Source: Marseilla massiliensis (lineage in GTDB: Bacteria > Bacteroidota > Bacteroidia > Bacteroidales > Bacteroidaceae). From it: a stretch of 59,511 bases of DNA. Shown here in pieces: positions 9,114 through 18,852 of this stretch; position 1 is the stretch's first letter, and the number at the start of each line of letters is the position of its first letter. The DNA lies in NCBI RefSeq assembly GCF_016899855.1, contig NZ_JACJJG010000010.1, positions 1 through 59,511 of the forward strand, written 5' to 3'. Made by a program: the position numbers and the translations under genes. The notes below the pieces were generated by a model. It was not told the origin of the DNA, made no database searches, and worked only from the letters and a program-made list of their open reading frames with translations.

Positions 9114-10004
9114 ATGAACAATCTAAAACAAGCCGCGTTAGACAAGAGCCGCAGTTATATTTCATGTCTTTCGGAGGCCCACAGAATGCTTTTCGACAAC
9201 ATCAGGCAGATTTTCAGCAAAACCTGGATATTTGTTCTTGCGCTTTCCATTTTATCTGCCACGTATTTCTCAATCCATATCCATGCAATGCTGTACGGCA
9301 CGAACACAGCCCTGACAACAGGGATATGCATAACGGCCGTGGCAACATTGTGTGCCCAAGTTGTTTACTTGGCACGGGTAATGTTCTTGATTAACGGCAG
9401 ACCGATGATATGGAACATCAAAAGATGTACCAATATTACCGCTTGTTATATTGGCTTTTGCTTTATCCTCACCCTCATTTACGCCGCGATAACCTACGGA
9501 ATCGTTCTGTCCAAGGGAAGTGTTACGCTTGCCGAACTATTGCCAGTGTTCTATATCTTCGGAGGCGTATCGTTTGTAATAATGCTCATCATGTTGCCTT
9601 TCATATACGTTGGGCTGAAATACATCATGGAGCCGGACAGTAAACTCAGGAAAATTATTACCAAGTCATATGTTACGGGCTTACGTTACTGGGGCTTCAT
9701 ATTCATAGCTTTATTACTTGCTACACTGTGTACTTCCATATGTGGCGCGTTGGTGTCCATCCCTACATTAATCGTTATGGCAGCCAACGCACTTTCCGTA
9801 TTTGGCGTCAACTATCTCGGCGACCCTACAGGATTACCGCCTTACTTTACGGTAATTCAATTTACTGTCATTACATTTTCATCATTTATATGCTTGTATA
9901 TCAATATTTTCGCAATATTCGTTTGCTATTTCCTTTATGGCAGCATTGAAACTAAGGAGAAGGAGAAAAAGGAATACGAAAAGAATAAAAACGTAAAAGA
10001 ATGA
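9114..10004 (+). CDS. Polytopic membrane protein of unknown function, translationally coupled to hisB
   Basis: The 296-residue protein shows about six hydrophobic segments, for example [39 protein letters not shown] and [20 protein letters not shown], and ends in a highly charged tail of lysine and glutamate. No family is recognised. The ATG at 9114 was preferred over an upstream ATT-type start because it follows the -7 element at normal distance. Its stop codon overlaps the hisB start (ATGA at 10001-10004), so the two are probably translated together. A role in histidine synthesis is not implied by the sequence itself. Confidence 0.75.
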   Translation: MNNLKQAALDKSRSYISCLSEAHRMLFDNIRQIFSKTWIFVLALSILSATYFSIHIHAMLYGTNTALTTGICITAVATLCAQVVYLARVMFLINGRPMIWNIKRCTNITACYIGFCFILTLIYAAITYGIVLSKGSVTLAELLPVFYIFGGVSFVIMLIMLPFIYVGLKYIMEPDSKLRKIITKSYVTGLRYWGFIFIALLLATLCTSICGALVSIPTLIVMAANALSVFGVNYLGDPTGLPPYFTVIQFTVITFSSFICLYINIFAIFVCYFLYGSIETKEKEKKEYEKNKNVKE

Positions 10005-11077
10005 AACCACAACGCATATTGTTTATCGACCGCGACGGAACGCTTGTAGAAGAGCCGCATGACGAACAGGTTGACTCGTTCGACAAACTTAAATTCACAA
10101 AAGGAGTTTTCAAGAATCTTGGATTCATACGTTCGAACCTTGACTTCCGTTTCGTTATGGTAAGCAATCAAGACGGTCTTGGAACCGAGTCTTTTCCAGA
10201 AGAAACATTCTGGCCGGTACACAATTTTATATTGCAGACTCTTGCCGGCGAAGGAATCACGTTCGACGACATACTGATAGACCGCCATTTCCCAGAGGAC
10301 AACCATCCATGCAGAAAACCGGGAACAGGCATGCTAACCGAATATATCAATAACCCACAATACGACATTCCCGGAAGCTATGTCATAGGCGACCGTGACA
10401 CTGACAGGCAACTTGCTGACAACCTGGGGTGTAAAGCCCTTATTTTAGGACAAGACAACATGTCTTGGGATAAAGTTTCAGAAATACTTTTTGCCGGCGA
10501 ACGCACGGCAGAGATAAGACGGACGACAAAAGAAACGGACATATACATATCCTTAAATATCGACGGAACGGGCAAAAGCGACATTTCCACCGGTATAGGA
10601 TTCTTTGACCACATGCTGGAACAAATTAGCAGGCACGGGATGATGGACTTAACCGTTAATACAAACGGTGACCTGCATGTGGACGAGCACCACACTATAG
10701 AAGACACCGCCCTTGCATTGGGTGAATGCATATTGAAAGCATTAGGGAACAAACGTGGTATCGAACGCTATGGTTATTGCCTGCCTATGGACGACAGTCT
10801 TTGCCAAGTAGCCCTTGACTTCGGCGGAAGGCCATGGCTGGTATGGGAGGCGGAGTTCAAACGCGAGAGGATAGGAGAAATGCCTACTGAGATGTTCTAT
10901 CATTTTTTCAAGAGCTTAAGCGACGCCGCACGGATGAACTTAAACATCAAGGCAGAAGGAGTCAATGAACACCACAAGATTGAAGGTATATTCAAAGCGC
11001 TGGCAAGAGCGCTGCGCATGGCCGTAAAACGTGACATCTATCATTTTGAATTGCCGTCAACCAAAGGCCTGCTATAG
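10001..11077 (+). CDS. hisB: Bifunctional histidinol-phosphatase / imidazoleglycerol-phosphate dehydratase
   Basis: HisB catalyses the sixth and eighth steps of histidine synthesis. The N-terminal HAD phosphatase (about residues 1-165) has the DxD nucleophile pair in [11 protein letters not shown] (Asp10, Asp12) and the late motif [12 protein letters not shown]. The C-terminal dehydratase (about 170-358) has both metal-binding motifs, [10 protein letters not shown] and NEHHKIEG. The zinc loop of the E. coli enzyme is only partly kept: [13 protein letters not shown] has fewer cysteines. The other his genes are not in the window, so this copy is detached from a full operon or belongs to a scattered pathway. 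Confidence 0.97.
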   Translation: MKPQRILFIDRDGTLVEEPHDEQVDSFDKLKFTKGVFKNLGFIRSNLDFRFVMVSNQDGLGTESFPEETFWPVHNFILQTLAGEGITFDDILIDRHFPEDNHPCRKPGTGMLTEYINNPQYDIPGSYVIGDRDTDRQLADNLGCKALILGQDNMSWDKVSEILFAGERTAEIRRTTKETDIYISLNIDGTGKSDISTGIGFFDHMLEQISRHGMMDLTVNTNGDLHVDEHHTIEDTALALGECILKALGNKRGIERYGYCLPMDDSLCQVALDFGGRPWLVWEAEFKRERIGEMPTEMFYHFFKSLSDAARMNLNIKAEGVNEHHKIEGIFKALARALRMAVKRDIYHFELPSTKGLL

Positions 11078-11143
11078 CCCTTTGTACATCAGACAATATA
11101 ACAGGTTAATAACAAAAGCAGGAGTGTCATAATGAAGAAATCA

Positions 11144-11179
11144 GCGCCCCAAAAGTTTTTTGTCTAACTTTTGGGGCGC
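11144..11179. terminator. Hairpin downstream of hisB
   Basis: A perfect 12-bp stem GCGCCCCAAAAG / CTTTTGGGGCGC (11144-11155 with 11168-11179) encloses a 12-base loop with six T. It lies 66 bases after the hisB stop. The plus-strand stem is not followed by a T run, so it may act as an RNA stabiliser or as a weak terminator. Confidence 0.5.
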
Positions 11180-11433
11180 AATGTGCCGGACGTGACGACA
11201 TTGTCAGGGGCGCACGTTTTGTTAATTTGCACCGCAAAGCATTGCCGCCGTTATGACAGATTGTAAACGTAAACGTGTGTTTGCACGTCATTTGTCTATA
11301 CATGTTTTTCGGGCAAAAGTGATGAAATAGGTTGCCGATAGTGGCGCCGGCAATGTTCAATGCTGCGTTTTACCGTCGACAAGTAGACGAAAGGTCGTGT
11401 TTTGTGTCATGATATGCCATGTTTTATTATGAA

Positions 11434-11489
11434 AAAGACCGTCTTTTCAGTACGATATGACGGCTTTTACGCACCGAAAAGACGGCCTT
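11434..11489. repeat. AAAGACGGC-type inverted repeat
   Basis: CCGTCTTTTC (11439-11448) is the reverse complement of GAAAAGACGG (11476-11485), with a third related word TGACGGCTTTT between them. The words match the family of hairpins at 182-220, 27542-27578 and 50625-50659. Confidence 0.6.
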
Positions 11490-11723
11490 CGAAGGGCAAA
11501 AAGTCGGTATTTACGCCTTTTCCTTGCCACATTTATTGCACATTTTTACTGTTAAAGTCATAACATATTGCCGTACAGAGAGTTGCGCTTGCACGCCGTA
11601 GAAAGGCATATTTGCGGCCAAACGCCTTTCCGACTGGAAATAACGCCGCCACGGAACGTCAACACAAATCAGTTTGTAAGCTAACAGAGTGTTTGCCTTA
11701 CATAATGAAAATATACCAGCCTC

Positions 11724-12365
11724 TCAGCCTACGGCAAACACAAACACGACCAAATAATACAATTGTACCGCCAAGACATATACCGGCATGAACGGAGCGA
11801 ACATGACAACCCCGGAATACAGGCTTCTGAATATATCGCCGACATGCGCCAGCCCGCCGCTTGCCATGCCGTATATGATTGAAAGGACTGTTATAGAGAA
11901 TGTTATTATAGGTACAAGCGCTGAACTGAACGCGCTCGGGAATAGCCCTCCTGACACTCCTAAAAGTACGGCATGCGGTACAAAGGCAAGCATAACAACA
12001 ACAAAAACCATCACGCATGCCACGACAGCAACCGTATATACGGCATGCCGACAACGATAGGCCAACCGCTCTCCGCGCCAAAGCGAGCATAACGCATCCT
12101 TTAATCCGCTATGCGAATAAGTACCGTATGCCATGAAACCGAGCAACAGCCAAACGAGCAAAGGACACGACATATTATCCACAAAGCTCCCGAAGTACCA
12201 CCTTACGCCCTCGCCACTCAATACAGACCTTAATTCGGCATACGGCCATACGGACGCAACTATCCAAGAAAAAAGCACCAACGCCGCCTGGAGCACGACC
12301 AAGACTATAACAGACCACGGTAAAACCTTACGCTTTAAGTTCATCCGAATACTATCAAAAAACAT
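11724..12365 (-). CDS. Membrane protein downstream of a response regulator, weakly AbgT-transporter-like
   Basis: The 213-residue protein has about six hydrophobic segments and begins FFDSIRMNLKRKVLPWSVIV. The stretches LLLGFMAYGTYSHSGL and MASGGLAHVGDIFRSLYSG are conserved-looking loops rich in Gly and Ser that remind me of the AbgT (p-aminobenzoyl-glutamate) transporter family, but the protein is less than half the length of a full transporter. It is 25 bases downstream of the response regulator and may be its operon partner. The function is unknown and the family assignment is weak. Confidence 0.7.
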   Translation of the reverse strand: MFFDSIRMNLKRKVLPWSVIVLVVLQAALVLFSWIVASVWPYAELRSVLSGEGVRWYFGSFVDNMSCPLLVWLLLGFMAYGTYSHSGLKDALCSLWRGERLAYRCRHAVYTVAVVACVMVFVVVMLAFVPHAVLLGVSGGLFPSAFSSALVPIITFSITVLSIIYGMASGGLAHVGDIFRSLYSGVVMFAPFMPVYVLAVQLYYLVVFVFAVG

Positions 12366-12390
12366 TCATGAACAAATCCATCATATCATC

Positions 12391-13122
12391 TTAATTCTCG
12401 TCAGGACGTAGATTGTCCGCATCTAACACGTGCAATTCAATGGCGCGTGTAACAAGACGTGTGGCATTCACTCCCACTCCGCCGTTTCCGTCGGGAAACA
12501 ACTTACGTACAAGTTCGTTTTGACGTTTCTCAAGACTCTTAACCCCGAAAGGCATACCACGCAAACCCGTTATCTGCTCTTTTGTATATCCCAACGCCAG
12601 ATGGCGTAAAAAACGTTCGTCGTATTCGTCAATCTCATAGTTGACCAATGCCTCTTGCCTCAAGATACGGCTATTGACGCTATGCTTGAAGCATTTAATT
12701 ATTTTATCAAGTATAGGCTTATTGAACACGAGTTTGCGGCCTTCCATGACTTCGGATATATCACTTCTCGTCAACAACTCACCGGTTTTAAGAATTATGC
12801 CGTTGCATCCGGCGTCCAATGCATCAACCCATAATTTCTCATTCAATATTTCACCAGTAAATATCAGTACCTTTATTAACGGATACATCTCCTTAGTCTG
12901 GCGACATATCTCCACTCCTACAGTTGTCGAGCCTCCCAGGCCTAAATCCAACAACACAAGGTCCGGCTGCCGTTGCTTTATCAAACGCCAATATTCCACC
13001 TCGTTGGCAGCCGTACCTATTACTTCGGCTTCAGGCACGTCATTTCTCAATATTCCCTCCGTACCTTTCAATTCCAAGGGGACATCCTCAACTATTATAA
13101 CACTGAACTTATCCATAATCAA
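12391..13122 (-). CDS. Two-component response regulator with LuxR-like DNA-binding end
   Basis: The 243-residue protein has a receiver domain: acidic pair in VIIVEDVPLEL (Glu12, Asp13), phosphoacceptor Asp59 in DLVLLDLGLGG, threonine in LIFTGE and lysine in IILKTGE. The C-terminal part (about 165-240) contains LALGYTKEQITGL followed by KSLEKRQNELVRKLF, which has the shape of a LuxR/NarL helix-turn-helix but with an insertion and an unusual recognition helix. I recall this C-terminus as a Bacteroidales domain of unknown function (DUF5932), which needs confirmation. It is adjacent to, and presumably the partner of, the large kinase at 13184-16720. Confidence 0.88.
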   Translation of the reverse strand: MIMDKFSVIIVEDVPLELKGTEGILRNDVPEAEVIGTAANEVEYWRLIKQRQPDLVLLDLGLGGSTTVGVEICRQTKEMYPLIKVLIFTGEILNEKLWVDALDAGCNGIILKTGELLTRSDISEVMEGRKLVFNKPILDKIIKCFKHSVNSRILRQEALVNYEIDEYDERFLRHLALGYTKEQITGLRGMPFGVKSLEKRQNELVRKLFPDGNGGVGVNATRLVTRAIELHVLDADNLRPDEN

Positions 13123-13183
13123 AATAATTTATATGCTTTATATAATCTCCGGAACATACCAAAGGCTGCCCCTGACACCATTT

Positions 13184-16100
13184 TCACTTATCTTGTAAAA
13201 TATATTTTCCGTCACCGGCAAGAGTCACCTTGACCGTAACAGCTCCATCATCATCCGCTACTACGTCTATTCCACAACCATGAAGATTTGTCTGTTCAGC
13301 GTTCTCACGAACGATCTGCCTGCATATCAGGAATGGTATATTAGCCGTAGAAGGTGTGAACAGATCTACATTTTGCCTATCCTCAATCTTCATGTTACGG
13401 CATACCAAATTAACAACAACATATCTTTCCATGACAAAATCTACCGAGACATCAGAAGCTTCATATCCACATTGCTTCTTCAAGATATCAAACAGGTATG
13501 TAAGTAAAGTCCTGTCGCCCAACACATTGCATTCCACTCCCAATATTCCCTCCATTGATACGGGCCTGCATTCGAACTTTACATTCTCTATCTGCCGCCT
13601 GATTTGCTCACATAGGATAGAATAAAGTTCCTTATAATACTTGGCCACTTCACATATTGCGTCAATGTTGCCCTCTGTGTCATCAACCAGCTGGCGTATA
13701 CGCGAAGGGTAATACATCGTCTCATGCTTAAGCGTGCTTAAACTGTTATCAATGACATTGTTACTTATATATAATTTCTCGATTTCATATTTTATCCTGT
13801 GCAAATCGTCTTCGGCATATTCAATGTCGAGCGATTTCACCCTGTCTGTATCAATGGACCGCGCTAACGCAGCTTGTATCTTCAGTATTATGTTTTTCAA
13901 TACGTCGGGATATTTTCTTACATCTACGTCATTTATTAAGCCTGCTTTTTCCTCATTACTTATATCGGAAAGCAATATCTTGTTGATGTTTTTTATATTC
14001 TCGACACAAAAACGGAAGTACAACACATAACGATAATACAAGAAATAATAAGCCGCAATTATCGCAACAAACAATATTATAAGTATGATAATCGCTATTG
14101 TCTTATTCGTCTTTGATTCCTGCATAGCTACGCAATAGTCAGACAAGCCATTGTCTGCCGAACGGGCTTTAAACAGTTGGGTATAAATCTTGTTGTTATA
14201 CACATATAGTCCCCACTTATGTAAAGCAAGAGCTGCCACCGCGCTTTCGTTACGCATGTCCTGTATAACATCATAATCGGTCTTGACGTTATTATGAAAC
14301 CATATAAGTTCAGCTGGAACTCCGTTAAAACTTTCATCCCCGGAAATATAATATTTCCCCTCGGGATACAAAAGTTTGTAATTCTTATTAAGATAATATA
14401 TAACTGAATCGGCAAACTCAAGTGTCCGTAAATAAGTACCGCTCACATTGCTATAATATGCCGAGTCTGCATATATGTCGGCTGAATCCAGAAAACATGC
14501 ACTCATTTCGTCTACCCTATCTGCCATATTGCCAACTGTGTTACGGGAAAAAGCATATTGCCCGTATAATACGGTACAAATTAACAATATAACATTCCTG
14601 ATTACGCCGAACGGAAGACGAAAATAAAACCTGCTACCTTTACCCTTTTCACTTTCAGCAAATAATCCGCATACGCGGAATATATTGCTGATTTTTTTAT
14701 ATTTCTCGATAATACCTTTACAGTTCATCAGCCCGAAACCATGCCCGTTATAAATCTTATGTTCGAATATCCCTGACAATTCCTTTTCCGATAATCCTGT
14801 TCCTGTGTCACTTACAGATATCTCCACATAGTTTTCCGTCTTAACGGCATATACTTTAACCGCTCCTCCAACAGGGGTGAACTTACGGGCATTGTCAGCA
14901 AGAGTGTTCAACATGAAGAGTGTTAAGATTTTATCCGCTTTAACTACCGCGTCCAATGGAATAACCTCAAGACTGACACCCTTCAGCCTGAACGACATGC
15001 CGGATTTCGATAAAATATCGAACACCTCGTTTATGTTAAAACTTTCAATATGCAAGCTAAGCTGGCCCTGCTGTAGCTGAATCCAATATGTAAGAACGTC
15101 ATTATATTCGTTGATTTTATCCGTCAGTTCAGCCATATACGCCTTACGTTCTTCATATATGCCCTTATTACCTGATTGCTCCTTTAATTTTCCTGCCTCA
15201 TTGATTATTCTATCTATATACGGAATAACGTTATTTACGAGAAACACTTTTGCCTTGTTATCCAAAGCCCTTCTTTTGTCACGTTCAAGACTCAGCCTAC
15301 TCAAAGACAACTCTTCATTTATTGTCTCATACTTGTCATTAAGCTCATCCTCCCTTAGTTCTTCGTGTTCCTCCCACGTCCTCAATGGCACTAGCAATTT
15401 ATCTATATACGCCTGGTTATTCTTCTTTTTTCCTAATTTGTCAAATACATAAAGAAGAGCTATAACGACGGCCATCAACAAAAGAATGACAACAATCAGT
15501 GCATTTAGTTGCACGGAAATACGGTTTAGTTGTTCTGCACGTGCCTCCAACTGCCGGTCCTGCCGCGTTTCTTCTTGAATGTCCAGATACTCATTGCGAT
15601 TCAAATCGCTGTTGTTTTTATCGTCCATGGCCGAATAGACCATGCTTAAACATTCCCTGATACTGGCCACAAGATCCGGAGCCTGCTCTACCGCAGGATT
15701 GCCATTCAGCGCATTCTCGAGACATATCAACGACGATGAATAATCTCCAATCGCCCAATAACAAAACGAAAGGGTACGATACGCGCCTACAATCTGGTAA
15801 ACATCCCCATAATCAGAAAACAACCGCAACGCCTTTTGGGCCAAATAACCTGCCAAAAGACTGTCCGGCATATTATCATCATTAATGTAAGTAAACGCCG
15901 CACGGTTTTCCGCGATCAGCTGTCGGCGGGTTTTCCCTGACAGTAAATGCTCACTTATCGACTGCAATGAGTTCGCCTGCCAATAAGTATAGCCATAGTT
16001 TTTCGCCAATATATAACACTGGAACAAATACTCAAGTTCTTTTTGCGAAGTGGCAATATGTGATTTTTCGTCTATAATGCCACCACTTCCAACCTGGTAT

Positions 16101-16720
16101 AAATAATTAAGGTATTGCGCCGTATCCTTCTGGATGTCGCCGGATGGGTCAATTTCCTTTAGAGACTCTTTAGTCTGGCGGGTAAGGCCGACATAATAAT
16201 AATAGGTAGAGCAAATTATTGAATATTCAGTCCTGGCATAAATCAACCTGTCAAGCATGCGCTCCGGCAAGACAGATATTTCTTCGTCAATTCGCTTTAA
16301 GCGATTTGAGGCCCGTTCCTTGTATTCGTAAAAATCCTTGTTACGTGACATACGTTGGCACAAGCGCATATATTGTATGTCCGCAACCAAGAGTTCTATT
16401 TGGTTGTCCGTTGATTCAACAACCAGACCAAGAAGGCTGTCGGCTTTTGCGTACTCCATTCTCGCCATGCTGACAAAAGCCAAGTTATTATACGCTTCCG
16501 CCTTTCCGGCTGGGTAACCGTCGCACATGGCCAATGCACTATCCGCATAAATCTTTACAGAATCAAGACTACGGTAATGATAAGCGTAAGACAAAGAATT
16601 AAGTACGTCAACTCTTCCGTCTTTTGAAGAAGTACAAGCTGACAAAAATAAAAGGCCCAATATGCCGACAAGCAATATTGAGCCTTTATAATAATATCTA
16701 TTATCCGCGTGCCTTCGCAA
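13184..16720 (-). CDS. Large double-module sensor histidine kinase (TPR - kinase ATPase - second sensor - histidine box)
   Basis: The 1178-residue protein begins with a lipoprotein-like signal ([18 protein letters not shown]) and a helical TPR-like periplasmic region (about 40-400), then a membrane segment (405-426) and a cytoplasmic ATPase with N box [10 protein letters not shown] (605-614), G1 DTGTGL (638-643) and G2 GHGFGLMN (659-666). The dimerisation helix before it ([13 protein letters not shown], 493-505) lacks a histidine. A second module follows: a signal-like segment (705-725), a periplasmic region, a membrane segment (874-894), a helix with [12 protein letters not shown] (His999) and a degraded ATPase. 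The likely start is a TTG that overlaps the eda stop by 20 bases. I recall the sensor parts as DUF5112 and DUF5113. Confidence 0.85.
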   Translation of the reverse strand: MRRHADNRYYYKGSILLVGILGLLFLSACTSSKDGRVDVLNSLSYAYHYRSLDSVKIYADSALAMCDGYPAGKAEAYNNLAFVSMARMEYAKADSLLGLVVESTDNQIELLVADIQYMRLCQRMSRNKDFYEYKERASNRLKRIDEEISVLPERMLDRLIYARTEYSIICSTYYYYVGLTRQTKESLKEIDPSGDIQKDTAQYLNYLYQVGSGGIIDEKSHIATSQKELEYLFQCYILAKNYGYTYWQANSLQSISEHLLSGKTRRQLIAENRAAFTYINDDNMPDSLLAGYLAQKALRLFSDYGDVYQIVGAYRTLSFCYWAIGDYSSSLICLENALNGNPAVEQAPDLVASIRECLSMVYSAMDDKNNSDLNRNEYLDIQEETRQDRQLEARAEQLNRISVQLNALIVVILLLMAVVIALLYVFDKLGKKKNNQAYIDKLLVPLRTWEEHEELREDELNDKYETINEELSLSRLSLERDKRRALDNKAKVFLVNNVIPYIDRIINEAGKLKEQSGNKGIYEERKAYMAELTDKINEYNDVLTYWIQLQQGQLSLHIESFNINEVFDILSKSGMSFRLKGVSLEVIPLDAVVKADKILTLFMLNTLADNARKFTPVGGAVKVYAVKTENYVEISVSDTGTGLSEKELSGIFEHKIYNGHGFGLMNCKGIIEKYKKISNIFRVCGLFAESEKGKGSRFYFRLPFGVIRNVILLICTVLYGQYAFSRNTVGNMADRVDEMSACFLDSADIYADSAYYSNVSGTYLRTLEFADSVIYYLNKNYKLLYPEGKYYISGDESFNGVPAELIWFHNNVKTDYDVIQDMRNESAVAALALHKWGLYVYNNKIYTQLFKARSADNGLSDYCVAMQESKTNKTIAIIILIILFVAIIAAYYFLYYRYVLYFRFCVENIKNINKILLSDISNEEKAGLINDVDVRKYPDVLKNIILKIQAALARSIDTDRVKSLDIEYAEDDLHRIKYEIEKLYISNNVIDNSLSTLKHETMYYPSRIRQLVDDTEGNIDAICEVAKYYKELYSILCEQIRRQIENVKFECRPVSMEGILGVECNVLGDRTLLTYLFDILKKQCGYEASDVSVDFVMERYVVVNLVCRNMKIEDRQNVDLFTPSTANIPFLICRQIVRENAEQTNLHGCGIDVVADDDGAVTVKVTLAGDGKYILQDK

Positions 16721-17369
16721 TGTAAGCCAAAGCCTCCTTGCACTTGTCGGTTATTGCCTGCCAGTTGCCTGCGGCTACAACATCCTTCGGGAAGAGCTTA
16801 GAGCCCATGCCCACGCAGAACACTCCGGCCTTGAACCATGACGTAAGGTTCTCCTCGTCGGGAGAAACGCCACCGGTCACCATCAGCTTAGACCATGGCA
16901 TAGGAGCCAAAAGGCCCTTAACCAACTTAGGTCCGAGCACGTCACCGGGGAACACCTTGCACAGGTCACACCCCTTCTCCTGGGCGAAACCTATTTCGGA
17001 TACGCTTCCGCAACCAGGGGTATAAGGGATAAGGCGACGGTTGCAAACCGTAGCTATCTCCGGATTGTACAACGGGCCAACAACGAAATTAGCCCCAAGC
17101 TGGATATAAAGCGCAGCCGTAGCAGGATCGACAACCGAACCTACGCCCAAGGCAAGCTCCGGACATTCCTTAGCGGCATACTTTACAACCTCTCCGAATA
17201 CCTCGTGAGCGAAGTCGCCACGATTGGTGAACTCAAACGCACGCACACCACCGTCATAACATGCCTTGATTACTTTCTTTGCTACCTCTACGTCCTTATG
17301 GTAAAAGACAGGTACCATACCGGTTGCGCCCATCTTGCCCAACACGGCGATTTTATCAAATTTTGCCAT
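16701..17369 (-). CDS. eda: 2-keto-3-deoxy-6-phosphogluconate aldolase (KDPG/KHG aldolase)
   Basis: Eda splits KDPG into pyruvate and glyceraldehyde 3-phosphate, the last step of hexuronate and Entner-Doudoroff breakdown. The 222-residue protein has the Schiff-base lysine in LCKVFPGD (Lys138) and the general base in FEFTNRG (Glu46), plus the phosphate-binding turns MVTGGVSP and GVFCVGMGS. Its start codon lies inside the end of the preceding DUF4177-like gene (14-base overlap), and its own stop overlaps the kinase start by 20 bases, so translational coupling through this train is likely. Confidence 0.96.
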   Translation of the reverse strand: MAKFDKIAVLGKMGATGMVPVFYHKDVEVAKKVIKACYDGGVRAFEFTNRGDFAHEVFGEVVKYAAKECPELALGVGSVVDPATAALYIQLGANFVVGPLYNPEIATVCNRRLIPYTPGCGSVSEIGFAQEKGCDLCKVFPGDVLGPKLVKGLLAPMPWSKLMVTGGVSPDEENLTSWFKAGVFCVGMGSKLFPKDVVAAGNWQAITDKCKEALAYIAKARG

Positions 17370-17517
17370 TTTCTTCTTTTTCTCTTTTAAATATTAAGTA
17401 AAGTCCCAGACAATAGGAGCATACAAGTTCCCAACCTTCCTCTCCCAACTCGTTCAGGGCTTTCTGCTCATCTTTAAAACAAAATGATACTACCTTATAT
17501 TCAAAACGTCTGCCCAT
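17356..17517 (-). CDS. Small DUF4177-like protein between kdgK and eda
   Basis: This 53-residue protein begins [16 protein letters not shown] and contains [11 protein letters not shown], the core of the DUF4177 family, whose members have a small beta-beta-alpha-beta fold of unknown role. The ATG at 17517 was chosen because it starts the conserved domain and lies 10 bases after the kdgK stop. The end overlaps the eda start by 14 bases. The tight packing on both sides argues that it is a real gene and part of the kdgK-eda operon. Confidence 0.72.
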   Translation of the reverse strand: MGRRFEYKVVSFCFKDEQKALNELGEEGWELVCSYCLGLYLIFKREKEENGKI

Positions 17518-17527
17518 ACGGATTGAA

Positions 17528-18553
17528 TTAACGCTGAACACGGCCTGAAGCGTCGCCACCTGCAAGGTTCTCAACCTCGTCTGCCGACATAAGGTTGAAG
17601 TCGCCGGGGATAGTGTGCTTCAATGCCGAAGCCGCAACGGCAAACTCAAGAGCCTTACCCTGGTTGTCGGGATATGTCAGCAAGCCGTGGATAAGTCCGC
17701 CCGCGAACGAGTCGCCTCCACCAACACGGTCGATGATCGGCATGATGTCATAATGCTTGCTCTGGTAGAACTCCTTGCCGTTGTAGATAAGAGCTTTCCA
17801 TCCGTTGTGGCTTGCGGAAAGCGACTCACGCAAAGTTGATACGACATACTTGAAGCCGAAAGTCTCCATCATGCCCTTGAATATGCCGTAATATCCCTCT
17901 GCGTCTGTCTTGCCGCCCTCTACGTCAGCGTCAGGCTTGAAGCCAAGGCAAAGCTGCGCGTCCTCCTCATTGCCTATACAGACGTCAACATATTTCATGA
18001 GGGGCTTCATGATGCTCTGTGCCTTCTCCGAGGTCCACAGTTTCTTACGGAAGTTAAGGTCAACGCTTACAGTAACTCCATGACGCTTTGCGGCCTCGCA
18101 AGCAAGACGTGTCAATTCGGCAGCCTTGTCGCTGATAGCGGGCGTAATGCCGCTCCAGTGGAACCACTGTGCGCCTTCCATAATCTTGTCGAAATCAAAG
18201 TCTGAAGGATCAGCCTCTGCTATTGAGCTGTGGGCACGGTCGTAAATAACCTTAGACGGGCGCATGCTCGCTCCGCTCTCAAGATAATAGATTCCGACAC
18301 GGTCGCCGCCACGGGCGATGAACTGCGTGTTGACACCGTAACGGCGAAGCGCGTTCACGGCGCACTGTCCTATTTCGTGCTTTGGCAATTTGGTTACGAA
18401 ATATGCGTCGTGGCCATAATTTGCAACGCTGACCGCCACGTTAGCTTCGCCACCGCCATATACAACATCGAAAGAATCGCTCTGGACAAATCTTTTCTGA
18501 CCCGGAGAAGAAAGGCGAAGCATTATTTCGCCTAATGTAACTACTTTAGCCAT
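17528..18553 (-). CDS. kdgK: PfkB-family sugar kinase, probable 2-dehydro-3-deoxygluconokinase
   Basis: The 341-residue protein is a PfkB/ribokinase-type kinase: GGGEANVAVSVANYG near the N-terminus binds the sugar and GGGDSFAGGLIHGLL near residue 285 holds the catalytic aspartate and the anion hole. KdgK phosphorylates 2-keto-3-deoxygluconate to KDPG, the substrate of eda, which lies two genes downstream; that pairing and the divergent uxaA support this substrate over other sugars. The start MAKVVTLGEIMLRLSSPG is canonical. A two-box promoter lies upstream at 18603-18634. Confidence 0.92.
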   Translation of the reverse strand: MAKVVTLGEIMLRLSSPGQKRFVQSDSFDVVYGGGEANVAVSVANYGHDAYFVTKLPKHEIGQCAVNALRRYGVNTQFIARGGDRVGIYYLESGASMRPSKVIYDRAHSSIAEADPSDFDFDKIMEGAQWFHWSGITPAISDKAAELTRLACEAAKRHGVTVSVDLNFRKKLWTSEKAQSIMKPLMKYVDVCIGNEEDAQLCLGFKPDADVEGGKTDAEGYYGIFKGMMETFGFKYVVSTLRESLSASHNGWKALIYNGKEFYQSKHYDIMPIIDRVGGGDSFAGGLIHGLLTYPDNQGKALEFAVAASALKHTIPGDFNLMSADEVENLAGGDASGRVQR

Positions 18554-18602
18554 TTTCTTTAATTTTAATTTTTTGAATGTTTATAGATTCGTTTTTTCGT
18601 TA

Positions 18603-18634
18603 CAAAAATACTATTTAAATTATAACCAGACAAA
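18603..18634 (-). promoter_or_regulatory. Bacteroidota promoter for the kdgK operon
   Basis: On the minus strand a TTTG box (18631-18634) and TATTTTTG (18603-18610) are 20 bases apart. The predicted transcript start is about 45 bases before the kdgK ATG. Confidence 0.7.
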
Positions 18635-18852
18635 TAAAAGGACAAAAAATAAAGCTTTTTCAGAAAAATATTCCTGTATTTTCAGCATTCCGATAGCGTC
18701 AGCCATTTCCCTCTCCTGTTTATTGTTGTGTAAGCGAACCACCCCCGACGGCAAGCGCAAAGGTACGCATTATCACCCGCACCGCCAAAAAAAGCGTGCG
18801 GCTAAGGCGTTAAAAAAATTCACAATCGAATCGGATGGGCGTTTTTGTAATT

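Larger units (their letters stand above)
11078..11723. other. Non-coding convergent region with several inverted repeats
   Basis: These 646 bases lie between the 3' ends of hisB (plus) and a membrane protein gene (minus). They contain the hairpin at 11144-11179, an interrupted inverted repeat at 11439-11485, and further AAAGGC/GCCTTT words up to about 11630. The open frames present are short and overlap the repeats. I see no convincing gene. Confidence 0.6.

Noticed and set aside
11127..11360. Minus-strand frame of 77 codons after hisB
   Set aside because: It spans the GCGCCCC hairpin and has no recognisable protein features.
14600..14620. Frameshift or assembly error joining two kinases
   Set aside because: The frame is continuous, the junction codes for sensible sequence (end of an ATPase domain, then a signal-like segment), and similar architectures are recalled from relatives.
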